Source: Rhizobium sp. BT04 (GTDB lineage: Bacteria > Pseudomonadota > Alphaproteobacteria > Rhizobiales > Rhizobiaceae). From it: DNA of 64,000 bases. This document shows, piece by piece, positions 51,335 through 60,597 of this stretch. Below the pieces are notes generated by a model. That model saw nothing but the letters and a program-made list of their open reading frames with translations, was not told the origin of the DNA and did not search any database. Numbering within the stretch: position 1 is the first letter of the stretch; each line of letters starts with the position of its first letter. The stretch lies in NCBI RefSeq assembly GCF_030053135.1, contig NZ_CP125651.1:310001-374000 (forward strand), in the 5' to 3' direction. The translations under genes were made by a program, and so were the position numbers.

Positions 51335-52734
51335 AGTTCTATGCCAACGACATCAACATATCGGCACCGCGCGGGCTGCGTCCGGGCTTTATCGACGATC
51401 CGCAGTTTCGCAGCCTTCTTGAAGCCCTGCCCGACGGCGTTGCCTTCCTGGAAACCGACGGCACGATCAAGATCGTCAACGGCAAGCTGGAGCTCATCCT
51501 CAACCTCGCGCGCGCCGACCTCGTCGGAACGGAGCTCGCCAAACATGCGAAAACCGCCGGCCCCGTCATTCAAAAATTGGCGGCCGCCCTTCATCAACTC
51601 AAACGGACCGAGGTCTCGGGCCCGCTCAATTCTCAGCGGAACGTGTTCGCGTCGCTGAGCATCTTGCGCAACCAGGAGGGAGGCGCCTACGGAGCGCTGA
51701 TCACCATGCGCGACTCGGGCCGGCAGCACAGGGCGAGCGAAGGCCTGGAGCGGTTCCGTTTCGAGACGGAGGCCGGTGAACCTGGCCGGACGGCTTACCA
51801 CATGACGCCGCAGCTCGAGAACCTAGCGCGCAAAGCCGGGGTGGCGTTGGAACGCGGCAGCGCAATCCTGCTGACCGGCGAAACCGGAACGGGCAAAACT
51901 GAGTTCGCTAACCGCATCGGAAGCGCGGGCGAAGCCGGCGCCCTGCCCTTCGTGCACGTCAACTGCGGCATGCTGTCCGACGAACAGTTCGATGCGGAGA
52001 TGTTTGGCATCGAGCCCGGGGCGCCGCTCGACAAATCCACCCGCGGCAAGCTCGGTTTCATCGAAGCCGCCGACGGTGGCATTCTGTTTCTCGACCAGAT
52101 CACCGATCTGTCCGTCACTTCCCAGATGAAGCTCGTGTCCTTTCTCGAGACCCAGACGTTCAGCCGGTTGGGATCGATGCAGCGGCGGCGCGCCCGCCTG
52201 CGCCTCATCTCCTCCACAAACCTCGACCTGCAGAACAGCATCGCCAGCGGATCCTTCCGACAGGACCTCTTCTATCGTATCGCCGTCGTCACGATCCCTC
52301 TGCCGCCATTGCGGCAGCAGCCCGATCTCGTGAAAACAGTCGCCGACCAGATGCTTCACCGCATCAATCTCGGGCGAAAGCCTCAATTGCGCCTGTCGCG
52401 GGAGTTTGCCGATCTCCTTTTGAAGCATGCCTATCCGGGAAACCTGCGGGAACTGTCGAATATCCTCGAGCATGCCGCGGCCTCAGCCGAGGAGATTGCG
52501 CTTGCCGAGCATTTCATGGCGCCGATACCCGCCTCCGCGCGCGCCGAGCCCGAGCGTTCGGAAGGGCCTGAGGCCACCGCACCCGCGCGCGCCGGTTTGA
52601 AAGATCTGGTTCAGGAGTTCGAGACCTGGATCCTGGAAAAATCCATCGCAGAGAATGGAAGCAAAAGAGGCGCCGCCAAGGCGCTCGGAATCGACATCGC
52701 CACGCTCGTCCGCAAGACGAAACGCAAACAATGA
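51331..52734 (+). CDS. NtrC-like AAA+ regulator with degenerate GAFTGA and Walker B motifs
   Basis: A 467-residue protein. An N-terminal PAS-like domain (about 25-135), an AAA+ domain (about 155-390) and a Fis-type HTH at the end (RGAAKALGIDIATLVRKTKR). Walker A is intact (GETGTGKT, 183-190) and the arginine finger motif FRQDLFYRI is kept. The sigma-54-contact loop GAFTGA is replaced by GAPLDK (230-235), and the Walker B Asp-Glu by Asp255-Gln256. It therefore probably does not drive sigma-54 polymerase by ATP hydrolysis, and may act as a conventional regulator of the transporter operon 24 bases downstream. Confidence 0.85.
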   Translation: MKFYANDINISAPRGLRPGFIDDPQFRSLLEALPDGVAFLETDGTIKIVNGKLELILNLARADLVGTELAKHAKTAGPVIQKLAAALHQLKRTEVSGPLNSQRNVFASLSILRNQEGGAYGALITMRDSGRQHRASEGLERFRFETEAGEPGRTAYHMTPQLENLARKAGVALERGSAILLTGETGTGKTEFANRIGSAGEAGALPFVHVNCGMLSDEQFDAEMFGIEPGAPLDKSTRGKLGFIEAADGGILFLDQITDLSVTSQMKLVSFLETQTFSRLGSMQRRRARLRLISSTNLDLQNSIASGSFRQDLFYRIAVVTIPLPPLRQQPDLVKTVADQMLHRINLGRKPQLRLSREFADLLLKHAYPGNLRELSNILEHAAASAEEIALAEHFMAPIPASARAEPERSEGPEATAPARAGLKDLVQEFETWILEKSIAENGSKRGAAKALGIDIATLVRKTKRKQ

Positions 52735-52758
52735 AACGCGATACAGGGGAACCACAAC

Positions 52759-53817
52759 ATGAATCTCATCAGAAAATTCGCGATCGGCGCATTGGCGGCG
52801 ATCTCGGCATTGCCGAACATCGCCTCGGCGAGTGCTGCTGAACTCAACCTGCTGACCTGGGAAGGCTATGCCGCGGATGGCTTCGTTTCGAAATTCGAGG
52901 CGGCATCCGGCTGCAAGGTTACGGCCTCCTATGTCGGCTCCAACGACGACTTTGCTGCCAAGCTCGCCGCCGGCGGTGGTGTCTACGACATCATCACGCC
53001 ATCGCTCGATACCGTTCCGATGTTGCATCAGGCGGGTTTCGTCGACCCGATCGACACCGCCAAGGTCGATGGCTACGACGGCATCTATCCGGAATTTTCC
53101 AAGTCACGCGCAGTCGTGGCCGACGGCGAGACCTGGGCGGTGCCGCTGATCTGGGGCTCGGTCTCGCTCATCTACCGACCGGACAAACTGCCCTCCACAC
53201 CTGACTCCATCGGCGTCCTATTCGATCCCGCCAACAAAGGAAAGATCTCGCTGTGGGACGACAAATCGGCGATTTACTGGACGGCGCGTTATCTCGGCTA
53301 TGACAACGTCTTCGATCTCTCGGACGAGCAGTTGGAGGCGGTGAAGGCAAAGCTGATCGAGCAGAAGCCGCTCATCCGGAAATACTGGGCGTCCGCCGGG
53401 GAACTGACCGAGCTGATGGCGAACGAGGAAGTCTATGTCTCCAATGCCTGGACCGGCCTGTCGAGCAAGGACGTCAATGCTTTGAACAAAGGCTTCAAGG
53501 TCGTCGAATTCACGCCGAAGGAAAAGGCCGAAGGCTGGATGGATTCGATGATGATCGCCAAGGGTTCACCCAACACCGAATGCGCCTACAAATTCATCTC
53601 GTTCATGCAATCGGCCGAGGGACAATGCGGCATTGCCGGATCGACCGGCTACTTCCCGGTCAACCCGAAGGCCGTGGAAAGCTGCATGAATGCGGACATG
53701 AAGAAGGAACGTCAGGTCAACAACGTCGAGTTCGTCAAGAGCCTGGTGATGTGGGAGCAGCCCAAGCGTCTGGACAAGTATCTCGAGGTCTGGAACGCGG
53801 TAAAGGCGGCGCCCTGA
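52759..53817 (+). CDS. Polyamine-type ABC transporter, periplasmic binding protein
   Basis: A 352-residue PotD/PotF-family protein. A signal peptide (KFAIGALAAISALPNIASA, then SAAELN) is followed by LNLLTWEGYAADGFVSKFE, LAAGGGVYDIITPS and AVPLIWGSVSLIYRPDKL, all typical. It captures a polyamine or related amine/amino acid in the periplasm. It follows the AAA+ regulator closely and precedes the ATPase gene by 69 bases. Exact ligand not deducible; the downstream catabolic genes suggest a C4 or C5 amine. Confidence 0.88.
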   Translation: MNLIRKFAIGALAAISALPNIASASAAELNLLTWEGYAADGFVSKFEAASGCKVTASYVGSNDDFAAKLAAGGGVYDIITPSLDTVPMLHQAGFVDPIDTAKVDGYDGIYPEFSKSRAVVADGETWAVPLIWGSVSLIYRPDKLPSTPDSIGVLFDPANKGKISLWDDKSAIYWTARYLGYDNVFDLSDEQLEAVKAKLIEQKPLIRKYWASAGELTELMANEEVYVSNAWTGLSSKDVNALNKGFKVVEFTPKEKAEGWMDSMMIAKGSPNTECAYKFISFMQSAEGQCGIAGSTGYFPVNPKAVESCMNADMKKERQVNNVEFVKSLVMWEQPKRLDKYLEVWNAVKAAP

Positions 53818-53886
53818 ACCACCTGTAGTCCGGAGGATGCTGCACGCATCCTCCCCTTCCTCTTTGATCTTACTTTTGGAGAACGC

Positions 53887-54999
53887 ATGAGCTCGCGTGC
53901 TATCGTGACGCTGAACGGCGTGACAAAATCCTATGGCCATTTCACGGCCCTGCATGAGACCAACCTCGACGTGAGCGAAGGCGAATTCGTCACGCTGCTC
54001 GGACCGTCCGGATGCGGAAAAACCACCACGCTGAGACTGATCGGCGGCTTTGAATATGCGACGTCGGGCGCCGTGTCGATTGCCGGGCAGGATGTCACCA
54101 GCGCTCCACCCTACCGGCGGCCCGTCAACACCGTCTTCCAGGACTATGCGCTCTTTCCTCACATGACGGTTGCGCAGAACATCGCTTATGGCCTGTTCGT
54201 CAGGGGGAGCTCCGTCCCGCCGCAGGAGCGCAAGCAACGCGTCGACGAGGCGCTTGCGATGGTCGGTCTGGAAACGATGGGCCACCGGGTGCCGGCGGCC
54301 CTTTCCGGCGGCCAGCGCCAACGTGTCGCGGTCGCCCGCGCGATCGTCCGCCGGCCGCGTGTCCTGCTGCTCGACGAGCCGCTGTCGGCGCTCGACGTCA
54401 AGCTCCGGGAAGACATGCAGGTCGAACTCAAACGGCTTCATCGCCAGCTCGGCATCACCTTCCTGATGGTGACCCACGATCAGACGGAAGCGCTGGCGCT
54501 GTCCGACCGTATCGTCGTGATGAAACAGGGCAGGATCGTCCAGATCGGCGCGCCCACCGACCTCTACGACAATCCGTCCACCCCCTATGTCGCCGACTTC
54601 GTCGGCGCCTCGAACCTGGTATCGGCACGATACGAGGGCCGGGACGGAACATTCGATCTCCTTCGGCTCGACGATGGAACGCTCCTGAGGCGGGGCGTCA
54701 AACATCGCGATGCGTCGGCGGCCCCGCACGTCGGCACCGTCACGGCCGGCATCCGGCCCGAAAGAATAAGGCTCGACGGCTTTGACGGCGCCAACACCCT
54801 GGAGGCCCGGATCGTCGAGACGTTGTTCCATGGAGACCGGGTGCGTCTGGAACTGACTTTGGCGCGCAACGCCGGGCGGATCTTCGTCGATATCCCGCGC
54901 ACGGCCGGGACGTCACGTCAGCTCGCGCCCGGAGAGACGATCGGCCTACACGTCGATCCCGCCGACGTGATGCTGTTTGCTCCGGAGCCGGGCGCATGA
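53887..54999 (+). CDS. Polyamine-type ABC transporter ATPase (PotA-like)
   Basis: A 370-residue protein with Walker A GPSGCGKTT, Q-loop, signature LSGGQRQRVAVARAIVRRP, Walker B VLLLDEPLSALD and H-loop VTHDQTEALALSDR. The C-terminal TOBE region (about 290-370) is typical of PotA/PotG. It powers uptake with the two permeases that follow. Overlaps the first permease gene by four bases. Confidence 0.92.
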   Translation: MSSRAIVTLNGVTKSYGHFTALHETNLDVSEGEFVTLLGPSGCGKTTTLRLIGGFEYATSGAVSIAGQDVTSAPPYRRPVNTVFQDYALFPHMTVAQNIAYGLFVRGSSVPPQERKQRVDEALAMVGLETMGHRVPAALSGGQRQRVAVARAIVRRPRVLLLDEPLSALDVKLREDMQVELKRLHRQLGITFLMVTHDQTEALALSDRIVVMKQGRIVQIGAPTDLYDNPSTPYVADFVGASNLVSARYEGRDGTFDLLRLDDGTLLRRGVKHRDASAAPHVGTVTAGIRPERIRLDGFDGANTLEARIVETLFHGDRVRLELTLARNAGRIFVDIPRTAGTSRQLAPGETIGLHVDPADVMLFAPEPGA

Positions 55000-55865
55000 T
55001 CGTCACTCGTCGCAATCTGGCAGCCTTCGCAGCCCTTTTTTCCATTCCGCTCGGCTGGGCGCTGATCTTCCTGATCATACCCTACGCGGTGATGATCGCC
55101 GTCGGCTTCTGGACCCGCCAGTTCCCGCTCTTCGTTCCGGATTTCCAGTGGGGCAACTTCGCCCAGCTGTTCAACGATCCTCAATATACAACGGTCATCC
55201 TGCGCACTCTCAAGATTGCCCTGCTGGTGACGCTTGGAGCGACCCTGCTCGGTTATCCCCTGGCCTATTTCCTGGCCTTCACGGTCAAAAGCCAAAAGTG
55301 GCGGAACCTTCTCTACATGTCGGTCATCGTCCCGCTCTGGGTGTCGTATCTTTTGCGCGCCTACACCTGGAAGATCATCCTCGGAACGAACGGCGCGCTC
55401 AACTCCCTGCTCCTGTCGCTCGGTCTCGTCGACCAGCCGCTGTCGCTGTTCCTCTACAACCAGGCTACGATGGTGATCACGCTCGTCTACATCTTCATCC
55501 CGTTTATGGTCATGCCCCTGTTCACGGTGCTCGACAATGTTCCGAAGGCATTCGTCGAAGCGTCGGAAGACCTCGGCGTCGGCCCCTTCATGACCTTCTG
55601 GAGAGTGATCTTTCCCTTGTCGCTCGGCGGGCTGATTGCCGGGGCGACGATGACCTTCTGCCTGTCTTTCGGAGATTTCGTCGCCCCGGTGCTCGTAGGC
55701 GGGCCCGACGGCACCATGGTTGCCAATCTCCTGCAAAGCCAGTTCGGCGCGGCGCTCAACTGGCCGCTCGGCTCGGCGCTCGCAACCCTCGTGCTGATCC
55801 TGGTGCTCGTCGTTCTCACCGTCTCCAGCCGGTTCGACCGCACCGGTCACATCGACATGAATTAG
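54996..55865 (+). CDS. Polyamine-type ABC transporter permease (PotB/PotH-like)
   Basis: A 289-residue inner-membrane protein with about six helices, beginning with LIFLIIPYAVMIAVGFW, and with the EAA loop EASEDLGVGPFMTFWRVIFP that contacts the ATPase. ATGA overlap with the ATPase gene; nine bases to the second permease. Confidence 0.9.
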   Translation: MIVTRRNLAAFAALFSIPLGWALIFLIIPYAVMIAVGFWTRQFPLFVPDFQWGNFAQLFNDPQYTTVILRTLKIALLVTLGATLLGYPLAYFLAFTVKSQKWRNLLYMSVIVPLWVSYLLRAYTWKIILGTNGALNSLLLSLGLVDQPLSLFLYNQATMVITLVYIFIPFMVMPLFTVLDNVPKAFVEASEDLGVGPFMTFWRVIFPLSLGGLIAGATMTFCLSFGDFVAPVLVGGPDGTMVANLLQSQFGAALNWPLGSALATLVLILVLVVLTVSSRFDRTGHIDMN

Positions 55866-55874
55866 GAGGATGCG

Positions 55875-56669
55875 ATGATGGCTTCTCTTCAATGGTGGCA
55901 GCGCGGCCTGGTGGGCTTGAGCCTGCTGGTGCTGGTCTTTCTCTATGTACCGATCGTCATCCTCGTGATGTTCTCGTTCAATGACAGCGCCGTGACCTCC
56001 TTTCCGCTCTCGGGCTTCACCCTGCGCTGGTACCAGCAGTTCCTGGCAAACGGCCAGATGCTGACGGCGCTCGCCAACAGCCTGATCGTCGCGACCTTTG
56101 CCACGCTCGTCAGCGTCACGGTCGGCGTGACGGCCGCGCTGGCGCTCGATCGTTACAGCTTTCCGGGCAAAAGGCTCTTCAGCAACGCCATCCTGCTGCC
56201 GCTCAGCCTGCCGGGGATCGTGACCGGGATCGCGATGCTGAATTTCTACAAGCAGATCGGCATCCCACAAAGCCTGACCGCTGTGGTCATCGGCCACGCG
56301 ACGGCGCTGCTCGGCGTCGTCGTCTCGCAGGTGATGGCGCGCCTCGCCAAGCTCAACCGGCGCCTTCTCGAAGCCTCGGCGGATCTCGGAGCGACGCCGT
56401 TCGAAACCTTCTATCGGGTCGTTCTCCCCAATATCCGGGCCTCGATCCTCGGCTCCGCGCTGCTCTGCTTCACACTGTCTTTCGACGAAATCCCCGTCAC
56501 CTACTTCCTCACCGGTCGCGAGGTGACGCTTCCGATCTACATCTACTCGACCCTGAGGCGGGGCATCACGCCCGAGATCAATGCCGTCGGCAGTGTGATC
56601 GTCGCCGTTTCATTCGTTCTCGTCGTCCTTTCCGTGACGATGCTCAGGAACCAGCCCAAATCACGATAA
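55875..56669 (+). CDS. Polyamine-type ABC transporter permease (PotC/PotI-like)
   Basis: A 264-residue inner-membrane protein with about six helices and the family motifs VMFSFNDSAVTSFPLSGFTLRWY in pattern, and EASADLGATPFETFYRVVLP (EAA loop). An AGGAGG site precedes two ATG codons (55875 and 55878). It forms the channel with the preceding permease. The aldehyde dehydrogenase gene follows after 16 bases. Confidence 0.9.
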   Translation: MMASLQWWQRGLVGLSLLVLVFLYVPIVILVMFSFNDSAVTSFPLSGFTLRWYQQFLANGQMLTALANSLIVATFATLVSVTVGVTAALALDRYSFPGKRLFSNAILLPLSLPGIVTGIAMLNFYKQIGIPQSLTAVVIGHATALLGVVVSQVMARLAKLNRRLLEASADLGATPFETFYRVVLPNIRASILGSALLCFTLSFDEIPVTYFLTGREVTLPIYIYSTLRRGITPEINAVGSVIVAVSFVLVVLSVTMLRNQPKSR

Positions 56670-56685
56670 CCAAGGAGGATCTTTC

Positions 56686-58191
56686 ATGGACGCATCGACC
56701 TACACACGGGATTTCTGGCACACCAAAGCCAGGTCTCTCAAATTCCGGACGCAGCATTTTATCGACGGAACATATGCTCCCTCGGCCGACGGACGCACTT
56801 TCAAGTCCATCAATCCGGCCACCGGCGAAGTCCTGGCAGAAGTTGCCCGCGGCGGCCAGGCGGAGATCGACCGGGCGGTCGCCGTCGCCCGCAGGGCCTT
56901 CAAATCCGGCTCCTGGTCGCGCATGGACCCGCGCGAGCGGATGGCGGTGCTGGAGCGTTTCTCGGCTCTCGTACAGGAGAACGCGGAAGAATTCGCCCTG
57001 CTCGACAGCCTCGACATGGGCAAGCCGGTCATGGACATGATCAACATCGACATCCCCGGCTCGGTGACGTCGCTGAAGTTCTTCTCCGAGACCATCGACA
57101 AGATCGAAGGCGCCGTCACCAACACGTCGGCCAGCGCCCTCCACTACATCCTCCGCCAGCCGCTCGGCGTCGTCGGCCTCATCGTGCCGTGGAACTACCC
57201 GCTGATGATGGCCGCCTGGAAGCTCGGCCCTGCCCTTGCGACAGGAAACTCCGTCGTTCTCAAGCCGGCGGAGCAGTCGCCGCTCTCGGCAAACCTGCTC
57301 GCCGAACTGTTCATCGAGGCCGGCGGCCCGGCCGGCGTCCTCAATGTCGTCCATGGCCTCGGCGAAGAGGCAGGAAGGGCGCTCGGCCTGCACAACGATA
57401 TCGACAAGATCGGCTTTACCGGCTCGACCGAGGTCGGCAAGCTCTTGATGGTCTATGCCGGACAGTCGAACATGAAGCGGGTCTCCACGGAATGCGGCGG
57501 CAAGACGCCGCAGATCGTGCTCGGCGACTATGACGATCTCGACACCGCGGTCACCTATGCCGTCAACGGCATCTATGGAAACCAGGGAGAGGTCTGCAAC
57601 GCCGGTTCGCGCATTCTGGTCGACAAGAGCATTCACGACGATTTCGTCGAACGTTTCTCCGCTCGCACGAAGGAGAGTTTCGTGCTCGGCGATCCGCTGG
57701 ATCCGTCGACGACGATCGGGCCGCTGGTGACCTCGTCGCATCAGCAGCGTGTGCTCAGCTATATCGACATCGGCCGCAGCGAAGGCGCGGCCCTGAAATT
57801 CGGCGGCGGCACACTTGCCTCCTCGCCGGCCGGCGCCTTCATCGAACCGACGCTGTTTACCGGCGTCGACAATTCGATGCGGATCGCCCGCGAGGAAATA
57901 TTCGGGCCGGTGGCGGCCATCATCCCCGTCGATGGCATCGACGACGCGATCGAGATCGCCAATGACACGATCTACGGCCTCGCCGCCTCGATCTGGACCC
58001 GCGATATCGGAAAGGCGCATCGCTTCGCCCGCGACGTGGAAGCCGGCGTGGTCTGGGTCAACTGCTTCGATCATGGCGACATGACCTCGATCTGGGGCGG
58101 CTACAAGCAGACGGGCAACGGCCGCGACAAGTGCCTGGAGGCGCTGACCCAATACAGCCAGACGAAGTCGGTCTGGGTGCACCTCGGCTGA
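56686..58191 (+). CDS. Aldehyde dehydrogenase (aminoaldehyde/semialdehyde type)
   Basis: A 501-residue NAD(P)-dependent enzyme. Motifs: VVGLIVPWNYPLMMAAWKLG (cofactor-binding), GFTGSTEVGKLLM, the glutamate motif STECGGKTPQ, and the catalytic Cys in NQGEVCNAGSR. It resembles gamma-glutamyl-aminobutyraldehyde and related aminoaldehyde dehydrogenases. In this operon it could oxidise 4-aminobutyraldehyde, 5-aminopentanal or glutarate semialdehyde. An AAGGAGG site precedes the ATG. It is co-oriented with the transporter upstream and the aminotransferase downstream. Confidence 0.9.
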   Translation: MDASTYTRDFWHTKARSLKFRTQHFIDGTYAPSADGRTFKSINPATGEVLAEVARGGQAEIDRAVAVARRAFKSGSWSRMDPRERMAVLERFSALVQENAEEFALLDSLDMGKPVMDMINIDIPGSVTSLKFFSETIDKIEGAVTNTSASALHYILRQPLGVVGLIVPWNYPLMMAAWKLGPALATGNSVVLKPAEQSPLSANLLAELFIEAGGPAGVLNVVHGLGEEAGRALGLHNDIDKIGFTGSTEVGKLLMVYAGQSNMKRVSTECGGKTPQIVLGDYDDLDTAVTYAVNGIYGNQGEVCNAGSRILVDKSIHDDFVERFSARTKESFVLGDPLDPSTTIGPLVTSSHQQRVLSYIDIGRSEGAALKFGGGTLASSPAGAFIEPTLFTGVDNSMRIAREEIFGPVAAIIPVDGIDDAIEIANDTIYGLAASIWTRDIGKAHRFARDVEAGVVWVNCFDHGDMTSIWGGYKQTGNGRDKCLEALTQYSQTKSVWVHLG

Positions 58192-58268
58192 CCAAACGCA
58201 TTGCGCCTGGGCAGCGGTTCTGCCCAGGCGCCACCCCATGCCTTCGATCAACAATTCCGGATTTTACA

Positions 58269-59576
58269 ATGACCGCCTCAGCAGACCTGCATTCCCGTCA
58301 GAAGGCCGCCGTCGCCGGCGGTGTTGGAACACGGGCCATATTCGCGCAAAGGGCTCAGAATGCCGAACTCTGGGATGTGGACGGTAAACGATTCATCGAT
58401 TTCGCCGCCGGGATCGCCGTCAACAATACCGGCCATCGCCATCCCAGAGTCATGCAGGCCGTCGCCGATCAAGCGGAGCAATTCACCCATACCTGCTTTC
58501 ACGTCGCCCCTTATGAGGGATATGTCAGACTTGCGGAACGGCTGAACGCGATCGCCCCGACAGGGCAGGAAAACCGCACCATGCTGGTGACGACAGGTGC
58601 CGAAGCGGTGGAAAACGCCGTCAAGATCGCCCGCGCCTATACGAAGCGCCCGGGCATCGTCGCATTTTCCGGCGCCTTCCACGGCCGCACCATGCTCGGC
58701 ATGGCACTGACCGGCAAGGTCATGCCCTACAAGAAGAATTTCGGGCCTTTCCCGGCCGACGTCTACCATGCGCCGTTCCCGAATCCGTTCCTCGGCATTT
58801 CCACCGAGGAGGCGATATCGGGGCTCGAGCGGTTGTTCGCAGCCGACATCGATCCCGAACGCATCGCTGCCTTCATCGTCGAGCCGGTTCAGGGAGAAGG
58901 CGGCTTCAACGTCGCGCCGAAGGAATTCCTCGTGCGCTTGCGCGAGATGGCGGACAGATATGGCATCGTGCTGATTGCCGACGAAGTGCAGGCCGGCATG
59001 GCCCGGACGGGCAGGATGTTCGGTTTCGAGCATGCCGGCGTCGAGCCGGATCTCGTGACCATGGCGAAGGGACTCGCCGGCGGATTTCCGCTGTCGGCCG
59101 TCACCGGCAGAGCCGAGATCATGAACGCCGCCCATCCCGGAGGGCTCGGCGGCACCTATGCCGGAAATCCACTGAGCGTCGCGGCCGCCAACGCGGTGCT
59201 CGATGTCATCGACGAGGAGAAGCTCTGTGAACGCGCGGCCGAAATCGGACGGCGCATCACCGACCGCTTGACGTCGCTTGCATCCCGGCAGGGCATGGAA
59301 CGGATCGGCGACGTGCGCGGGCTTGGGGCGATGATCGCCTTCGAGCTTGTCGAGGACCGGCAGACGAAGACGGCCGCGCCTGCGATGACGAACCGCATCG
59401 TCGCGGAAGCCGAGGCGCGGGGTCTCATCCTTCTCTCCTGCGGAACCCGCCTGAACGTAATCCGTCTCTTGCCGCCGCTGACGATCGAATGGGATGTCCT
59501 CTCGGAAGGCTTGAACATCTTGGAGGCCGCAATCGAGGCGGCATTTTCCGTGCCCTCCGACTCCGCGGCAGCATAG
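58269..59576 (+). CDS. gabT: 4-aminobutyrate/5-aminovalerate aminotransferase
   Basis: A 435-residue class III PLP enzyme. Motifs: ELWDVDGKRFIDFAAGIAVNNTGH in pattern, GAEAVENAVKIAR, the aspartate in IADEVQAGMARTG, and the PLP lysine in TMAKGLAGGFPLS. It moves the amino group of GABA or 5-aminovalerate to 2-oxoglutarate, giving succinate or glutarate semialdehyde. The start ATG at 58269 is chosen by family length. A spaced 77 bases after the dehydrogenase gene. The glutaryl-CoA genes nearby favour the C5 substrate (DavT role), but GABA is likely also used. Confidence 0.9.
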   Translation: MTASADLHSRQKAAVAGGVGTRAIFAQRAQNAELWDVDGKRFIDFAAGIAVNNTGHRHPRVMQAVADQAEQFTHTCFHVAPYEGYVRLAERLNAIAPTGQENRTMLVTTGAEAVENAVKIARAYTKRPGIVAFSGAFHGRTMLGMALTGKVMPYKKNFGPFPADVYHAPFPNPFLGISTEEAISGLERLFAADIDPERIAAFIVEPVQGEGGFNVAPKEFLVRLREMADRYGIVLIADEVQAGMARTGRMFGFEHAGVEPDLVTMAKGLAGGFPLSAVTGRAEIMNAAHPGGLGGTYAGNPLSVAAANAVLDVIDEEKLCERAAEIGRRITDRLTSLASRQGMERIGDVRGLGAMIAFELVEDRQTKTAAPAMTNRIVAEAEARGLILLSCGTRLNVIRLLPPLTIEWDVLSEGLNILEAAIEAAFSVPSDSAAA

Positions 59577-59591
59577 GCTCCAAAGCGAAAC

Positions 59592-60488
59592 TTAGGACTC
59601 CCCCGCACGTAATTCCGCGCCGAGCCAGGCGCGGAAAGCCTCCAGCGGCGGGTAATTGGCACGTGATTGCGGCCAGACCAGCCAGTAGGATCCCGACCCC
59701 GGCACCGATCTCTTCAAGACAGGCACCAGCCGTCCTTCGGCGATTTCACTGTCGGCGAGATAATCCGGCAGAAGGGCGACGCCCAACCCTGAGATCGCGG
59801 CCTGTGTCATCGTCGCAAACTGATCGAAGAGCATGCCCGTCACATTTGCCGGTTCCGCGCCTTGGGCGGCAAACCAGAGTCTCCACGCCGTCGGCCTGGT
59901 CTCCAGCTGCAGAAGCGGCAGGCCGACCATGTCGCCAGCCGAGGTGATCGGATGTTCGCCAAGCAGCGCCGGTGAGATGCAGGCCGTCAGGCGTTCCTCG
60001 AATAGTTTCATGTGATCGGCATCGCGCCAATCCTCCGCGCCGAAATGAATGGCGGCATCGAAACCCTCGGCGGCGAAATTGAAGCGCCTGAGGCGTGTTG
60101 CCAGGTTGATGGTGATGCCGGGATGTTTAATGAGGAATTCGCCCAGCCGCGGTGCCAGCCAACGCGTGCCGAAAGCCGGCAGGATCGCGAGCGACAGGCC
60201 GCCGCCGCCCGGATTGGCGGAAAACTCCATGCTGCTGCGTTGAATGAGATCGAGTGCCCGGCTGACGTCCCGCCCATAGGCATGCGCGGCTTGCGTGGGG
60301 ATGAGCTTCTGCCTGTGCCGTTCGAAAAGCGGACGGCCGAGTTGCTGCTCCAGATTCTGGACGAGACGGCTCACTGTACTCTGCGTCAGGTCGAGTTCAC
60401 GCGCCGCCGCTGCGGTTGAACCCGTCCTGAGGACGGCGTCGAAAGCCGAGAGGAGGCTTATCGAGGGAAGGAACCGGCGCGGGCGCAT
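59592..60488 (-). CDS. LysR-family regulator (GcvA/GcdR-like)
   Basis: A 298-residue protein: HTH at 8-60 (SLLSAFDAVLRTGSTAAAARELD in pattern, LTQSTVSRLVQNLEQQLG) and an effector domain with LSLAILPAFGTRWLAPRLGEF typical of the GcvA-type subgroup. It is divergent from the glutaryl-CoA dehydrogenase gene, the arrangement known for GcdR. Probably glutarate- or glutaryl-CoA-responsive; this is inferred from context. Confidence 0.9.
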   Translation of the reverse strand: MRPRRFLPSISLLSAFDAVLRTGSTAAAARELDLTQSTVSRLVQNLEQQLGRPLFERHRQKLIPTQAAHAYGRDVSRALDLIQRSSMEFSANPGGGGLSLAILPAFGTRWLAPRLGEFLIKHPGITINLATRLRRFNFAAEGFDAAIHFGAEDWRDADHMKLFEERLTACISPALLGEHPITSAGDMVGLPLLQLETRPTAWRLWFAAQGAEPANVTGMLFDQFATMTQAAISGLGVALLPDYLADSEIAEGRLVPVLKRSVPGSGSYWLVWPQSRANYPPLEAFRAWLGAELRAGES

Positions 60489-60597
60489 CTTACCTATGCA
60501 TTTTATGAATGATGTTACGCCTAAATAGGGTTTTTCCTCGCTTTTTGCAATCGCTATATGAATAGGAAAGCCACTTCGTCATTCCGAGGGGAAATCC
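60489..60597. promoter_or_regulatory. Divergent promoter region lysR / gcdH
   Basis: An AT-rich stretch of 109 bases. CTATAT at 60554-60559 is a good rhizobial -10 for gcdH, though the -35 at the right distance is poor (T-rich), as is common for activator-dependent promoters. A GAGGGGA site precedes the GTG start at 60598. No perfect T-N11-A palindrome stands out. Confidence 0.35.

Noticed and set aside
54918..56297. 459-codon minus-strand frame opposite the permease genes
   Set aside because: It spans parts of three genes of the transporter operon in antisense, is extremely rich in charged and Gln/His residues, and has no domain pattern.
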